11,900 bases of DNA, from NCBI GenBank assembly GCA_038249115.1, contig JBBRWQ010000096.1, forward strand, positions 1 through 11,900, in the 5' to 3' direction. The position numbers and the translations under genes were made by a program. Source of the DNA: UBA4719 sp038249115. GTDB taxonomy: Bacteria; Actinomycetota; Actinomycetes; Actinomycetales; Dermatophilaceae. Numbering within the stretch: the first letter of the stretch is position 1; the number at the start of each line of letters is the position of its first letter. The notes below the pieces were generated by a model, which searched no databases, was not told the origin of the DNA, and saw only the letters and a program-made list of their open reading frames with translations. Of the stretch, positions 1 to 7,967 are shown in pieces.

Positions 1-3000
1 ATGGCTGTCGTCATCGCCCAGTTCATGGTGCCGAGGTTTGCACCGCCAGCTGCGGCGGCAGTTCCACCTCCACCGGCCCCCGGGAGCATCACCTTGCAGG
101 TGATGAGCACCCGGTCGGTGAACACCAACACCGCCACGACTGTCGGCCAGTTCGTGCAAAAGGGCGACCCGATCGACAAGTACAAGTGGCTGATCAACCT
201 CGATGACGTAGGTGACCCCGGCACGGCGCTCAACCAGGGCACCCAGAACTGCCTGCCGGCGACCGCCAAGGACGGTGCCGGTGTCATTATCGGCAGCGCG
301 GACCCGAACTTTGCCGACACCTGCCAGTGGCCGTCGATCCGCAACACCTCGGGGCATGCGCCCATCGTCGCCCAGGGCAATGAGACGGACCTCAGCTCGA
401 CCAAGGCGCTGGCAAACATCCCCGCCGGCAAGTACCTCATCTCGGTGCTCGCGGACGGCTTCAAGATCGACGGTCAGCACTTCACCGTGTTGTCAGACTT
501 GACGATCCCTGTGACTGTCCAGATGAACCCGACGCCCCTGCCGTTGACCACCCTGAGGATTCAGGTGTTCAACGACAACCAGCCTGTCGACGCGACCTAC
601 GAGGTCGACGCCGAGAAGGGCCTGCAAGGCTTCACCGCTCACCTGTCGGATGTGTTCGGCACCGTTGGAGTCGACTACTACGGCAACGCCCTGTGCACCA
701 AGTACATGCACACCTTGCCGAACGGAAGCTTGTCACCGGACGCCGCTAGCCCCAACGCGCCGATCGCCTTTGACGACGCAGGGAAGGCCGTCGTCGACCC
801 CGACTCCATCGGCAAGTGCGTCAGCGACGCGACCGGCCAGATTGTCATCCCCAACATGGGCCCGAACCGGTTCGCTGCGACCGTCACGCCGCCGGTGCCT
901 GCCGCCGACCAGACCTACCAGTGGGTGCAGACCACCACCCTTGAGGGCGGTCACGACCACGACATCTGGAGCCAGGAGGGCGCAACCGGCTTTGACACAG
1001 AGCAGACCAAGGGTGCCGAGCTGGTGCCCTCGGTGCAGTTCGGCTTCGTGAAGACCCAGGCGCTCGCCGTTCCAACAGTCAACGCACCGACCGGTGAGAT
1101 CAAGGGCGTCGTTGTCGCTGGCCTGCCCTACATCGGCGGCCAGGGCGGCCAGGTGGGTCCTGAAGGCTGGGCGGGCAACAAGATCGAGGGGCCGATCAAG
1201 GCTCCCTGGGTCGCCCTGTCCGACCTTGGCGCGGGTGACCAGCAGATCTACGTCGGTCGCGGTGCCGACAATGGCAGCTTCGACATCAAGAACGTGCCCA
1301 ACGGCACCTACCAGCTGACGATGTGGGACGACGACCAGGACTACATCCTCTACAGCGTCAACGTCGACGTGGCCGATGGCGCTGTCACCAACGTCGGCAC
1401 CGAGATGCTTGTCGGCTGGTTTACCCACATCAAGGGCAGCGTGTTCGTTGACGAAAACGGCAACGGAAAGAAGGACCCCGGCGAAAAGGGCGTTCCGGCC
1501 TTCGCCCTGACCGTGCGTGAGCGTGACAACTCGACCATGGACCAGGCCACGAACACCGCGACGACCGACAACAGCGGCAACTACGACATCCGCGAGACCT
1601 ACCCGATGGGCAAGTGGCTGGTGCTGGAGGCCTTCAACACGCGCTACCAGACAACAGGTATCACCTACCGCGCGCCCAACGAGCCGAGCGCCACGACCAA
1701 GCTCGGATCCCTGGTGGACCTGAGCTTCCTGCCCATCATCGGCCTCGGCACCCAGATCGACTGGGGCGTGCAACCTTATGCGGCCGGCACGAACGGCGGC
1801 ATCGTGGGCACGGTCAGCTACGACACGACCCGCAACGAGCTCGACCCCGCACAGGCGGCCACCGAGAGCTACTCGCCAGGCATCCCGGACGTGGGCGTGA
1901 CTGTGCACATGCCGGTGCCCTGCGACGTGACTGCACCCGCAGATGTCGCCAACGAGTGCCTGGGGGGCAAGAAGATCGTGCCCCTGAGCATCGATGGGGC
2001 ACCCAACCCCGACCCCCAGCGCGGAGCTCTGGTCAAGGGGGCACAAGTCCAGGCCCCCACCGTCTCCGAGACCTGGGCGCCGCCACGCGGTTGCACGGCA
2101 CGGAACTACAAGGGAACGCCGCTCACCGACCAGCAGGCACTGCCCGAGTTCGGCGCGACCGCGAACAAGATGTGCGTGGAGTCACCGATGATGGGCGTCG
2201 CCGTAGGCCCGAGCGACACCACCGACCCCGCCTCGGCGGGTCAGACCGTCAACGGCAACTATGGCTTCGGCGACCTGGCAGCGGGCGAGTACATCGTCTC
2301 CGTCGACATCCCGACGGACCCCGTCGACGGCAAGCCGATGTACAAGGCCACCGCCGAAGAAGACGTCAACGTCTTCGATGGTGACACCTATCTGCCGCAG
2401 CAGAACTACCCCCCGGCCACACCGGCCGATGCAGCCGGCGCCGGCGACGCAGCGGTCGCGCCAATCCCGCATCAGCCACCGGCTCAGCAGGCCGGCATCA
2501 TCTCGCCGTGCGCCGGCCCAATGCACACCGTCCACGTCACCAACGAGGCGTTCAAGGCGGGCGGCGGAAGCCCGTTCGAGGGTCAGGACAAGCCCTCTTG
2601 CGCCGACAAACTGGTCACGGTCCGCAACGGCCAGGCCACTGCTCCAAACTTCAACCTGTTCACCGACGTCCCGCTACCGACCCACTTCTGGGGTCTCACG
2701 CTGAACGACCTCGGTCTGACCCTCGACACGCGCAGCGTCAACTACGGCGAGGCCCAGGGCCTGCCGTTCGTGCCGGTGGGCCTGTACGACTCCTTCGGCC
2801 GGCTGAGCTACACCACGCACACCGACTTCAACGGGCTGTATGAGGCGCTGGTCCCCTCGACCGACACATTCAACTGCCCCGTCCCGGCCGGTCCCTGCCC
2901 GAACATGTACCGATTCGTGGGCAACGACCCGGGCCAACCTGGTGCGGAGAACCCCGACTACAACCCCCGGTTCAGGACGATCGCCACAAACTTCCAGGGC

Positions 3001-5262
3001 TGGCCAGGTCTCTACACAGTGACCGATGAGGCCCCGACTCAGGTGGCAGCAACGGTCCTGACACCCGACTCCACGGTCGCCAACCCCACCATGTGTGACC
3101 TGGGACTAGCCACGCCGCAGGTCTTCAACGTCGACCGGCCGTACGTGCGAAACGAGGCCACCGCTGCCGGGCGGACAGTGACGGTCAAGGGCATCGGCTT
3201 CGGTATGGCCGGCGTCCTCAAGCTCAACGGCGCGAACCGGGCCACCACCAGCTGGACCGACACTCAGGTGACCTTCGTTGTGCCTGGCAGCTTCGATCCC
3301 GGGTCCTACGCCTTGAGCCTCACCAGGACGGATACCGGCCTCTCGACATACAACGCCCTGACCATCCAGGTGCTTGACGCCGCAAACGCCACCACCGATG
3401 GAAGGACTGCGGGAAGACCACGGATCGCCGAGGTCGGCGGGACAGCCCCCGGGCACTTTGCGACCATCCAGGCCGCTCTGGAGGCAGCCCGGCCCACCGC
3501 AGCGAAGCCGTACTGGCTGGTCGTGGTCTGGCCCAACGCCCAGACCGCAGCCAACCCGCTCGGTGAGTACACGGAGAACGTGATCGTGCACCACCAGGTT
3601 CGCATCCAGGGCGTCGGCCCAGGCGGGTTCCAGGGAAGCACCTACGTTCCCGGATCGATCATCGATGGCTCGGGCTTCAACCCGGACAACCCCAGCGGCG
3701 CCAGCTGGATCACCCTGTTGAGCGGTCTGAGATACACCGGCAACCCGGCCGTTCCGGACGCCGCCGTCGTCACCGTGCTGGACGACCCGAGGGGCCCAGC
3801 AGTGCTCAGGTCCAACACCAACCCTTACCCGGTGATGCTCGACGGCTTCACCATCACGGGTGGGGCGCAGTCGGACTTCGCGGGCAACGTCAACGCGATC
3901 ACCGGAGGCGTCAAGACGCCATACGGCGCCACTGGTGCACTGATCACCCAGGGCGGCGGCGTCTACGTTCACCAGAACGTCACCGGGCTGCGCCTGACCG
4001 ACAACGTGATCCGCGGCAATGGCGGCTCCTACGGCGGAGCTGTGCGTGTCGGCACGCCTTACGTCGGTGACAACAACAACAACAACCTGGTGCTGTCGCA
4101 CAACCAGATTCGTGACAACGGCGGCACCAACCTCGCCGGCGCGATCGGGCTGTTCACAGGCAGCAACAAGTACCAGGTCGACGGGAACGCGATCTGCGGC
4201 AACCACTCCGCCGAGTACGGCGGCGCGGTCTCAGCCTTCGGCTACAACGCCCAGGGCGGCACGATCACCAACAACAAAATCTGGTTCAACGCCTCCTACG
4301 ACGAGGGCGCCGGCATCATGATCGCCGGCGAGCTGCCGGCCGACCCGACGCAGCTGTCAGAAGGCTCAGGCCCGGTGACGATCGACGCCAACGTGATCCA
4401 GGCCAATCTGGCCAACGACGACGGCGGCGGCGTGCGGTTGCTGCAGACAAGTGGCAGCCACATCAGCAAGGCCAACCCCGAGTTCATCACCATCTCCAAC
4501 AACACCATCGCCAACAACGTCTCCGCCCACGAGGGCGGAGGACTGGCCATGGACGACTCGGCCTTCGTGAACGTGGTCAACAACACGGTTGCCCGCAACA
4601 TCACCACCGCGACAGCTGTCACCAGCAATGGCCAGCCGGCTCCCGCAGGCCTGTCGACGGGCGCCAACAGTGACCCGTTGCAGGCGAGGTTGAAGGACAC
4701 CACCCTGTTCCCCGGCGCGGCGATCCTGGGCACCACGATGTTCAGCAAGCCAACGATCATGAACGACGTCTTCTGGGACAACCGCGCCGGCACCTTCAGC
4801 GGGGTCGTCACGGGCATCACCGCTGCCGACGCCGACCACTGGGACATGGGTACTGCGGACAACACAGGTTCGCTCTCACCGATCAACTCGGTCATCCAGA
4901 CAGCTCTGGGAACCGACGGTGGCACGGCAACAACCCTCAGTGACGACCCGCAGTTCGTCGACCAGACGTACGACGTGGCCGTAAACATTCTACGGTTGCG
5001 CACCTACCCGGCGTTCCGCCAAGCGGCGATCGTGTCCCTGATCTTGCCGCCAAACCTTCTGGGCAACTACCACCTGGCCAGCTCCACCTCCCCCGCATGG
5101 GGTCGCGGTACGGGCAGTGTCCGCGTGCGGTGGGACGCGGCGCCCAGCGGCTGGGTCTACCTCGTCGCAGCGCCGAACAGGGATATCGACGGGGACAAGC
5201 GACCCTCCGGCAGCGGTGCGACCCGACGGTACGACGCCGGCTCCGACCAGTTCCAGCCATGA
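1..5262 (+). CDS. Giant secreted multidomain protein with SdrD-B-like, IPT/TIG and parallel beta-helix domains
   Basis: Probably a surface or matrix protein; no enzymatic function is recognised. The 1753 readable residues open with a hydrophobic, Ala/Pro-rich stretch (about 1-28) resembling the end of a signal peptide but lacking a basic n-region, so the true start may lie upstream of the window. Residues about 29-470 are beta-rich modules with carboxypeptidase-regulatory/prealbumin-like phrases (NIPAGKY, NVPNGTYQL). An SdrD-B-like module follows, with a calcium-loop pattern at D484, N486, N488, D492 and E495. Further beta-sandwich modules, with several Cys, reach about 1030. An IPT/TIG domain spans about 1038-1127 and a right-handed beta-helix about 1144-1694, with recurrent N-x-I-x-x-N and GGG(V/L) turns. 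The C-terminus has a DIDGDKRP...YDAGSD motif, common at the end of such helices. I see no LPXTG sorting signal and no C-terminal membrane segment. The gene ends 55 bases before the oxidase genes. Domain calls come from motif reading; the extracellular scaffold role is inference. Confidence 0.8.
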   Translation: MAVVIAQFMVPRFAPPAAAAVPPPPAPGSITLQVMSTRSVNTNTATTVGQFVQKGDPIDKYKWLINLDDVGDPGTALNQGTQNCLPATAKDGAGVIIGSADPNFADTCQWPSIRNTSGHAPIVAQGNETDLSSTKALANIPAGKYLISVLADGFKIDGQHFTVLSDLTIPVTVQMNPTPLPLTTLRIQVFNDNQPVDATYEVDAEKGLQGFTAHLSDVFGTVGVDYYGNALCTKYMHTLPNGSLSPDAASPNAPIAFDDAGKAVVDPDSIGKCVSDATGQIVIPNMGPNRFAATVTPPVPAADQTYQWVQTTTLEGGHDHDIWSQEGATGFDTEQTKGAELVPSVQFGFVKTQALAVPTVNAPTGEIKGVVVAGLPYIGGQGGQVGPEGWAGNKIEGPIKAPWVALSDLGAGDQQIYVGRGADNGSFDIKNVPNGTYQLTMWDDDQDYILYSVNVDVADGAVTNVGTEMLVGWFTHIKGSVFVDENGNGKKDPGEKGVPAFALTVRERDNSTMDQATNTATTDNSGNYDIRETYPMGKWLVLEAFNTRYQTTGITYRAPNEPSATTKLGSLVDLSFLPIIGLGTQIDWGVQPYAAGTNGGIVGTVSYDTTRNELDPAQAATESYSPGIPDVGVTVHMPVPCDVTAPADVANECLGGKKIVPLSIDGAPNPDPQRGALVKGAQVQAPTVSETWAPPRGCTARNYKGTPLTDQQALPEFGATANKMCVESPMMGVAVGPSDTTDPASAGQTVNGNYGFGDLAAGEYIVSVDIPTDPVDGKPMYKATAEEDVNVFDGDTYLPQQNYPPATPADAAGAGDAAVAPIPHQPPAQQAGIISPCAGPMHTVHVTNEAFKAGGGSPFEGQDKPSCADKLVTVRNGQATAPNFNLFTDVPLPTHFWGLTLNDLGLTLDTRSVNYGEAQGLPFVPVGLYDSFGRLSYTTHTDFNGLYEALVPSTDTFNCPVPAGPCPNMYRFVGNDPGQPGAENPDYNPRFRTIATNFQGWPGLYTVTDEAPTQVAATVLTPDSTVANPTMCDLGLATPQVFNVDRPYVRNEATAAGRTVTVKGIGFGMAGVLKLNGANRATTSWTDTQVTFVVPGSFDPGSYALSLTRTDTGLSTYNALTIQVLDAANATTDGRTAGRPRIAEVGGTAPGHFATIQAALEAARPTAAKPYWLVVVWPNAQTAANPLGEYTENVIVHHQVRIQGVGPGGFQGSTYVPGSIIDGSGFNPDNPSGASWITLLSGLRYTGNPAVPDAAVVTVLDDPRGPAVLRSNTNPYPVMLDGFTITGGAQSDFAGNVNAITGGVKTPYGATGALITQGGGVYVHQNVTGLRLTDNVIRGNGGSYGGAVRVGTPYVGDNNNNNLVLSHNQIRDNGGTNLAGAIGLFTGSNKYQVDGNAICGNHSAEYGGAVSAFGYNAQGGTITNNKIWFNASYDEGAGIMIAGELPADPTQLSEGSGPVTIDANVIQANLANDDGGGVRLLQTSGSHISKANPEFITISNNTIANNVSAHEGGGLAMDDSAFVNVVNNTVARNITTATAVTSNGQPAPAGLSTGANSDPLQARLKDTTLFPGAAILGTTMFSKPTIMNDVFWDNRAGTFSGVVTGITAADADHWDMGTADNTGSLSPINSVIQTALGTDGGTATTLSDDPQFVDQTYDVAVNILRLRTYPAFRQAAIVSLILPPNLLGNYHLASSTSPAWGRGTGSVRVRWDAAPSGWVYLVAAPNRDIDGDKRPSGSGATRRYDAGSDQFQP

Positions 5263-5308
5263 GCTCCCCCCTGCGACCGACCTCCGTCCAGCCCGACCAG
5301 TCCCCTCT

Positions 5309-5313
5309 GGAGA
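5309..5313 (+). promoter_or_regulatory. Ribosome binding site deciding the start of the Tat-exported oxidase
   Basis: GGAGA lies four bases before the ATG at 5318. The reading frame is open upstream to 5117, but that extension overlaps the end of the preceding gene and would bury the twin-arginine signal in the middle of the protein. The ribosome binding site and signal peptide together fix the start at 5318. Confidence 0.65.
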
Positions 5314-5317
5314 TCCG

Positions 5318-6616
5318 ATGAACGAGAACAGATCAGTCCCCGGCTTCGACCGCCGTTCGTTCCTCACCGGTGGAGCAGTCCTGGCCGGCGCCACGCTGCT
5401 GGGTTCCCAGGTGGCCCGTGCCAGCGTCAAGACGGTGGCTGGGCTTGTCCAGGCGGTACCGCACCCGGTGAAGACGGTGCACCTGGCCGGCACCGACGGA
5501 TGGGTCTCCATGCCGTTTGGTTCTCCGGACGACCTCCCGTTCTTCCCGGACTCGCTGGCACCCACGAACCGCGACACGTACGTGTTCGGCTTCCGCGACG
5601 TCAGCGGGCTGACTCCGGCCCAGGTGGCCGCCCAACGGGGCAAGGCACAGATCAGCGCGCCGATGTTGGCCTTTGACGAGGAGGACGACATCACCATCAC
5701 CCTCACCAATCTGGGCCTGCTTGTGCGCCCGGACCTCTTCGATGGCCACACGATGCACTGGCACGGCTTTGTCAACGCGATCCCGCTCTTCGATGGCGTC
5801 CCCGAGCTCTCGCTCTCCGTCCCTGTCGGGCGCGACTTCGACTACTTCTTCCGTCCACACGACGCGGGCACCTACATGTACCACTGCCACTTCGAGGACG
5901 TGGAACACGTGCAGATGGGCATGACGGGCATGGTCTTCGTCCGCCCCAAGCAGAACAGCGGCGCGCCGATACCGTTCCAGGGCCGTACCTTCAGCAAGTT
6001 CGCCTACAACGACGGCGACGGCAGCACCGGGTACGACCGCGAGTTCGCGTTCATGATCACCGAGCTGTGGTCGGCGGCCCACTGGCGCGACGCGCACATC
6101 CAGGTCAGCGACTGGACCGACTACGACCCGAGCTTCTGGCTACTCAACGGACGGGGTTACCCCGACACGATTGAGCCCAACGGTGTGAGCGACACCAACG
6201 GCAACCTGACGTCCGCCGACCCTCGCCTGATGAGCCAGCCCAACTCCTCGCTGATCACCTGTAACACCGGTGAGAGGGTGCTTCTGCGGATGTCCAACCT
6301 GGGCTACCAGAACCACGCGATGAGCGTCGACAACATCGACCTGCAGATCGTGGCCAAGGACGCCAGCCTGTTGAAGGGCCGCGACGGCATCAGCAACTAC
6401 ATCACCACCAACACCGTGGACGTTGGCCCCGGCGAGAGCCGCGACGTCATCTTCACTGCACCCAGTACCCCTGGGGAGTACTTCCTGTATGACCGGAAGT
6501 ACTCCTACCTGCAGAACGGCGGTGGCCCCGGGTACGGCGGCATGATGACGCAGATCCGCGTGAGGGATGCGCTCGGCGCCAACCCCTATCCAGACCAGAC
6601 CGTCGCGAACGCGTGA
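5318..6616 (+). CDS. Tat-exported two-domain multicopper oxidase subunit with type 1 copper and half of a trinuclear site
   Basis: This 432-residue protein is probably the electron-accepting subunit of a multicopper oxidase. Residues 11-17 (DRRSFLT) are a twin-arginine motif, followed by a hydrophobic segment and a likely cleavage after A33-R34-A35, so it should be exported folded. Cupredoxin domain 1 (about 60-220) has HTMHWHG, giving H144 (type 1), H147 and H149 (trinuclear), and HCHFEDVEH, giving H189, C190, H191, H197 and probably M202. The type 1 ligand set H/C/H/M is therefore complete. The loop between H191 and H197 has five residues, against three in the usual HCHxxxH, and is acidic (E193, D194, E196). 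Domain 2 (about 240-428) begins with the family-typical LLNGRGYPDT but reads NHAMS (H333, M335) and YDRKYS where the other HxH pairs belong. Alone it lacks about half of the trinuclear ligands. Family membership is firm; dependence on the next gene is inference. A nitrite reductase is less likely because two HxH pairs are present in domain 1. Confidence 0.87.
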   Translation: MNENRSVPGFDRRSFLTGGAVLAGATLLGSQVARASVKTVAGLVQAVPHPVKTVHLAGTDGWVSMPFGSPDDLPFFPDSLAPTNRDTYVFGFRDVSGLTPAQVAAQRGKAQISAPMLAFDEEDDITITLTNLGLLVRPDLFDGHTMHWHGFVNAIPLFDGVPELSLSVPVGRDFDYFFRPHDAGTYMYHCHFEDVEHVQMGMTGMVFVRPKQNSGAPIPFQGRTFSKFAYNDGDGSTGYDREFAFMITELWSAAHWRDAHIQVSDWTDYDPSFWLLNGRGYPDTIEPNGVSDTNGNLTSADPRLMSQPNSSLITCNTGERVLLRMSNLGYQNHAMSVDNIDLQIVAKDASLLKGRDGISNYITTNTVDVGPGESRDVIFTAPSTPGEYFLYDRKYSYLQNGGGPGYGGMMTQIRVRDALGANPYPDQTVANA

Positions 6617-6627
6617 CGAAACCGACC

Positions 6628-6634
6628 GAGGAGA
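6628..6634 (+). promoter_or_regulatory. Ribosome binding site of the second oxidase-like gene
   Basis: GAGGAGA sits four bases before the ATG at 6639, in the 22-base gap after the preceding stop. The frame is open further upstream to 6567, inside the previous gene, but only the 6639 start puts a signal peptide at the N-terminus. Confidence 0.65.
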
Positions 6635-6638
6635 TGCC

Positions 6639-7958
6639 ATGAAGCTCGTTTCCCATCTCGCCCCGCGACGGCTCGCTGTCGCCGCGACGGTCGTTGGGCT
6701 GATCGTGACCGCACTGGTGACCAGCCCAAGTGCAGCAGGGGCCGCCACCTCGGAAGGTCTGCTGTGCGACACCGACGCGCATCAGACGTTCTCACTGACG
6801 GCCCAGGACGGCTACGTCTCGACCCCGGACGGCAACTCCATCTACATGTGGAGCTACGGCAACAGCACCCGTGGCTTCCAGCTCCCGGGGCCGACACTGT
6901 GCGTGACCTCGGGTCTGCCGGTCACCATCATCTTGCACAACACCCTGCCTGAGGCGACGTCCATCGTCTTCCCAGGTCAAAAGGGCGTGAAGGCCAACGG
7001 CAACCCGGCCCAGCCGCAGTATGACGGCGGCGGCTCGCTGACCTCGCTGGTGCAGGGCGCCGCCGCCAATAGCGGCTCGGTGACCTACACGTTCACCGCC
7101 GGCAGCCCGGGCACCTACCTCTACGAGAGCGGCACCGACGTCAACAAGCAGAAGCAGATGGGCCTGTACGGCGCTCTTGTCGTCCGCCCCAGCGGAAACA
7201 CCTGCCCGGCCACCGCCATCTCCTGTCAGGTCAACAACCGCGCCGACTCGGCATACAGCCCGACCCACGAGTACGTGTTCATGCTCTCCGAGGTCGACCC
7301 CGACCTGCACCTGGCAGTGGAAAGGAAACAACCGATCGACTGGAAGGCTTTCCGGGCCCGCTACTTCATGATCAACGGGCGCAGCATGCCGGACACGCTG
7401 GCACCGAACAACGCGTCATGGCTGCCCAACCAGCCCTACGGGGCCCTCGTTCACATCCGGCCCTTCGATGCGGCTGCCAACCCGTTGCCGGCAGTCATCC
7501 GCTACCTGAACGCCGGCAGCGTCAACTACCCGTTCCACCCTCACGGCAGCGACGAGCGGGTGATCAACAAGGACGGCCGCGCACTGGCAGGACCCACAGG
7601 CCAGGACCTGGCGTACCTCAAGTACGACATCGACGTGAAGCCCGGACAGACCGTGGACGCACTCATGGACTGGAAGGACGTCGAGGGCTGGAATGCCCTG
7701 AACAACCCCATTCCCACCCAGATCCCGGCGATCACCGACCAGCTCCTGGTCGGCACTGACACCTGGTTCAGCGAGAGCCCGTACCTGGGCACCTTGAACC
7801 CCCTGCCCACCTACATCACCTCCAACAACCAGTGCGGCGAGTACTACCACATCGCCCACAGCCACTCGCTCGTGCAATCCACCAACTTTGGCGCAACCTT
7901 CGGAGGGATGATGACGGTCTTCCGCATCGATCCTCCCCTCGGTTGCAAGGCGAATTGA
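6639..7958 (+). CDS. Secreted two-domain cupredoxin protein carrying the complementary half of the trinuclear copper site
   Basis: This 439-residue multicopper-oxidase-fold protein has a Sec-type signal peptide (basic start with R10-R11, hydrophobic 12-28, likely cleavage after A33-G34-A35). Domain 1 (about 45-190) keeps the fold phrases PGPTLCVTSG and MGLYGALVV but has lost its copper ligands: SIVFPGQ (residues 108-114) stands where HWHG belongs, and YESG (162-165) where YHSH belongs. Domain 2 (about 205-435) is introduced by MINGRSMPDT and carries YPFHPHG (Y297, H300, H302) and AHSHSLVQ (H407, H409, Q413), the two HxH pairs of a trinuclear site. The type 1 His position is Y297 and no Cys replaces the Ser between H407 and H409, so no type 1 copper is expected. 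It supplies what the preceding protein lacks. Both neighbours are close (22 bases upstream, 9 downstream), consistent with co-expression. Several Cys may form disulphides outside the membrane. The family call is strong; the partnership is inferred. Confidence 0.85.
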   Translation: MKLVSHLAPRRLAVAATVVGLIVTALVTSPSAAGAATSEGLLCDTDAHQTFSLTAQDGYVSTPDGNSIYMWSYGNSTRGFQLPGPTLCVTSGLPVTIILHNTLPEATSIVFPGQKGVKANGNPAQPQYDGGGSLTSLVQGAAANSGSVTYTFTAGSPGTYLYESGTDVNKQKQMGLYGALVVRPSGNTCPATAISCQVNNRADSAYSPTHEYVFMLSEVDPDLHLAVERKQPIDWKAFRARYFMINGRSMPDTLAPNNASWLPNQPYGALVHIRPFDAAANPLPAVIRYLNAGSVNYPFHPHGSDERVINKDGRALAGPTGQDLAYLKYDIDVKPGQTVDALMDWKDVEGWNALNNPIPTQIPAITDQLLVGTDTWFSESPYLGTLNPLPTYITSNNQCGEYYHIAHSHSLVQSTNFGATFGGMMTVFRIDPPLGCKAN

Positions 7959-7961
7959 GGA
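7956..7961 (+). promoter_or_regulatory. Ribosome binding site overlapping the upstream stop codon
   Basis: TGAGGA combines the stop codon of the preceding gene with a GAGG core six bases before the ATG at 7968. The arrangement suggests translational coupling between the two genes and so a controlled ratio of the two products. Confidence 0.5.
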
Positions 7962-7967
7962 CTGGCG

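Noticed and set aside
1435..1500. SdrD-B-like module as evidence for a sortase-anchored adhesin
   Set aside because: The protein ends in a beta-helix closing motif with no LPXTG-type signal, hydrophobic segment or basic tail, so sortase anchoring is not supported.
1614..2384. Plus-strand 256-codon frame inside the giant gene
   Set aside because: Its translation is Arg/His/Pro/Gly-rich, as expected of a shifted frame in GC-rich coding DNA, and it overlaps a module with good beta-sandwich sequence in the main frame.
4072..4086. Five tandem AAC codons as a possible microsatellite
   Set aside because: Asn runs are ordinary in the turns of parallel beta-helix coils and the tract is only 15 bases long, so phase variation is unlikely.
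733..4206. Long minus-strand reading frames opposite the giant gene (733-2046 and 3106-4206)
   Set aside because: They lie antisense to a well-supported coding region, have low-complexity Val/Gly/Ala/Arg/His-rich translations, and show no domain or ribosome binding site. They are typical mirror frames in high-GC DNA.
5117..5317. Upstream extension of the Tat-exported oxidase start to 5117
   Set aside because: It would overlap the preceding gene by almost 150 bases and place 67 extra residues before a perfect twin-arginine signal. The 5318 start has a ribosome binding site and a correct signal peptide.
5318..6616. Reading gene 2 as a copper nitrite reductase
   Set aside because: The domain 1 motifs HxxHxHG and HCH provide two HxH pairs and a type 1 set as in multicopper oxidases. 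The Cys-to-His spacing differs from nitrite reductases, and the second domain lacks the His expected for their type 2 site.
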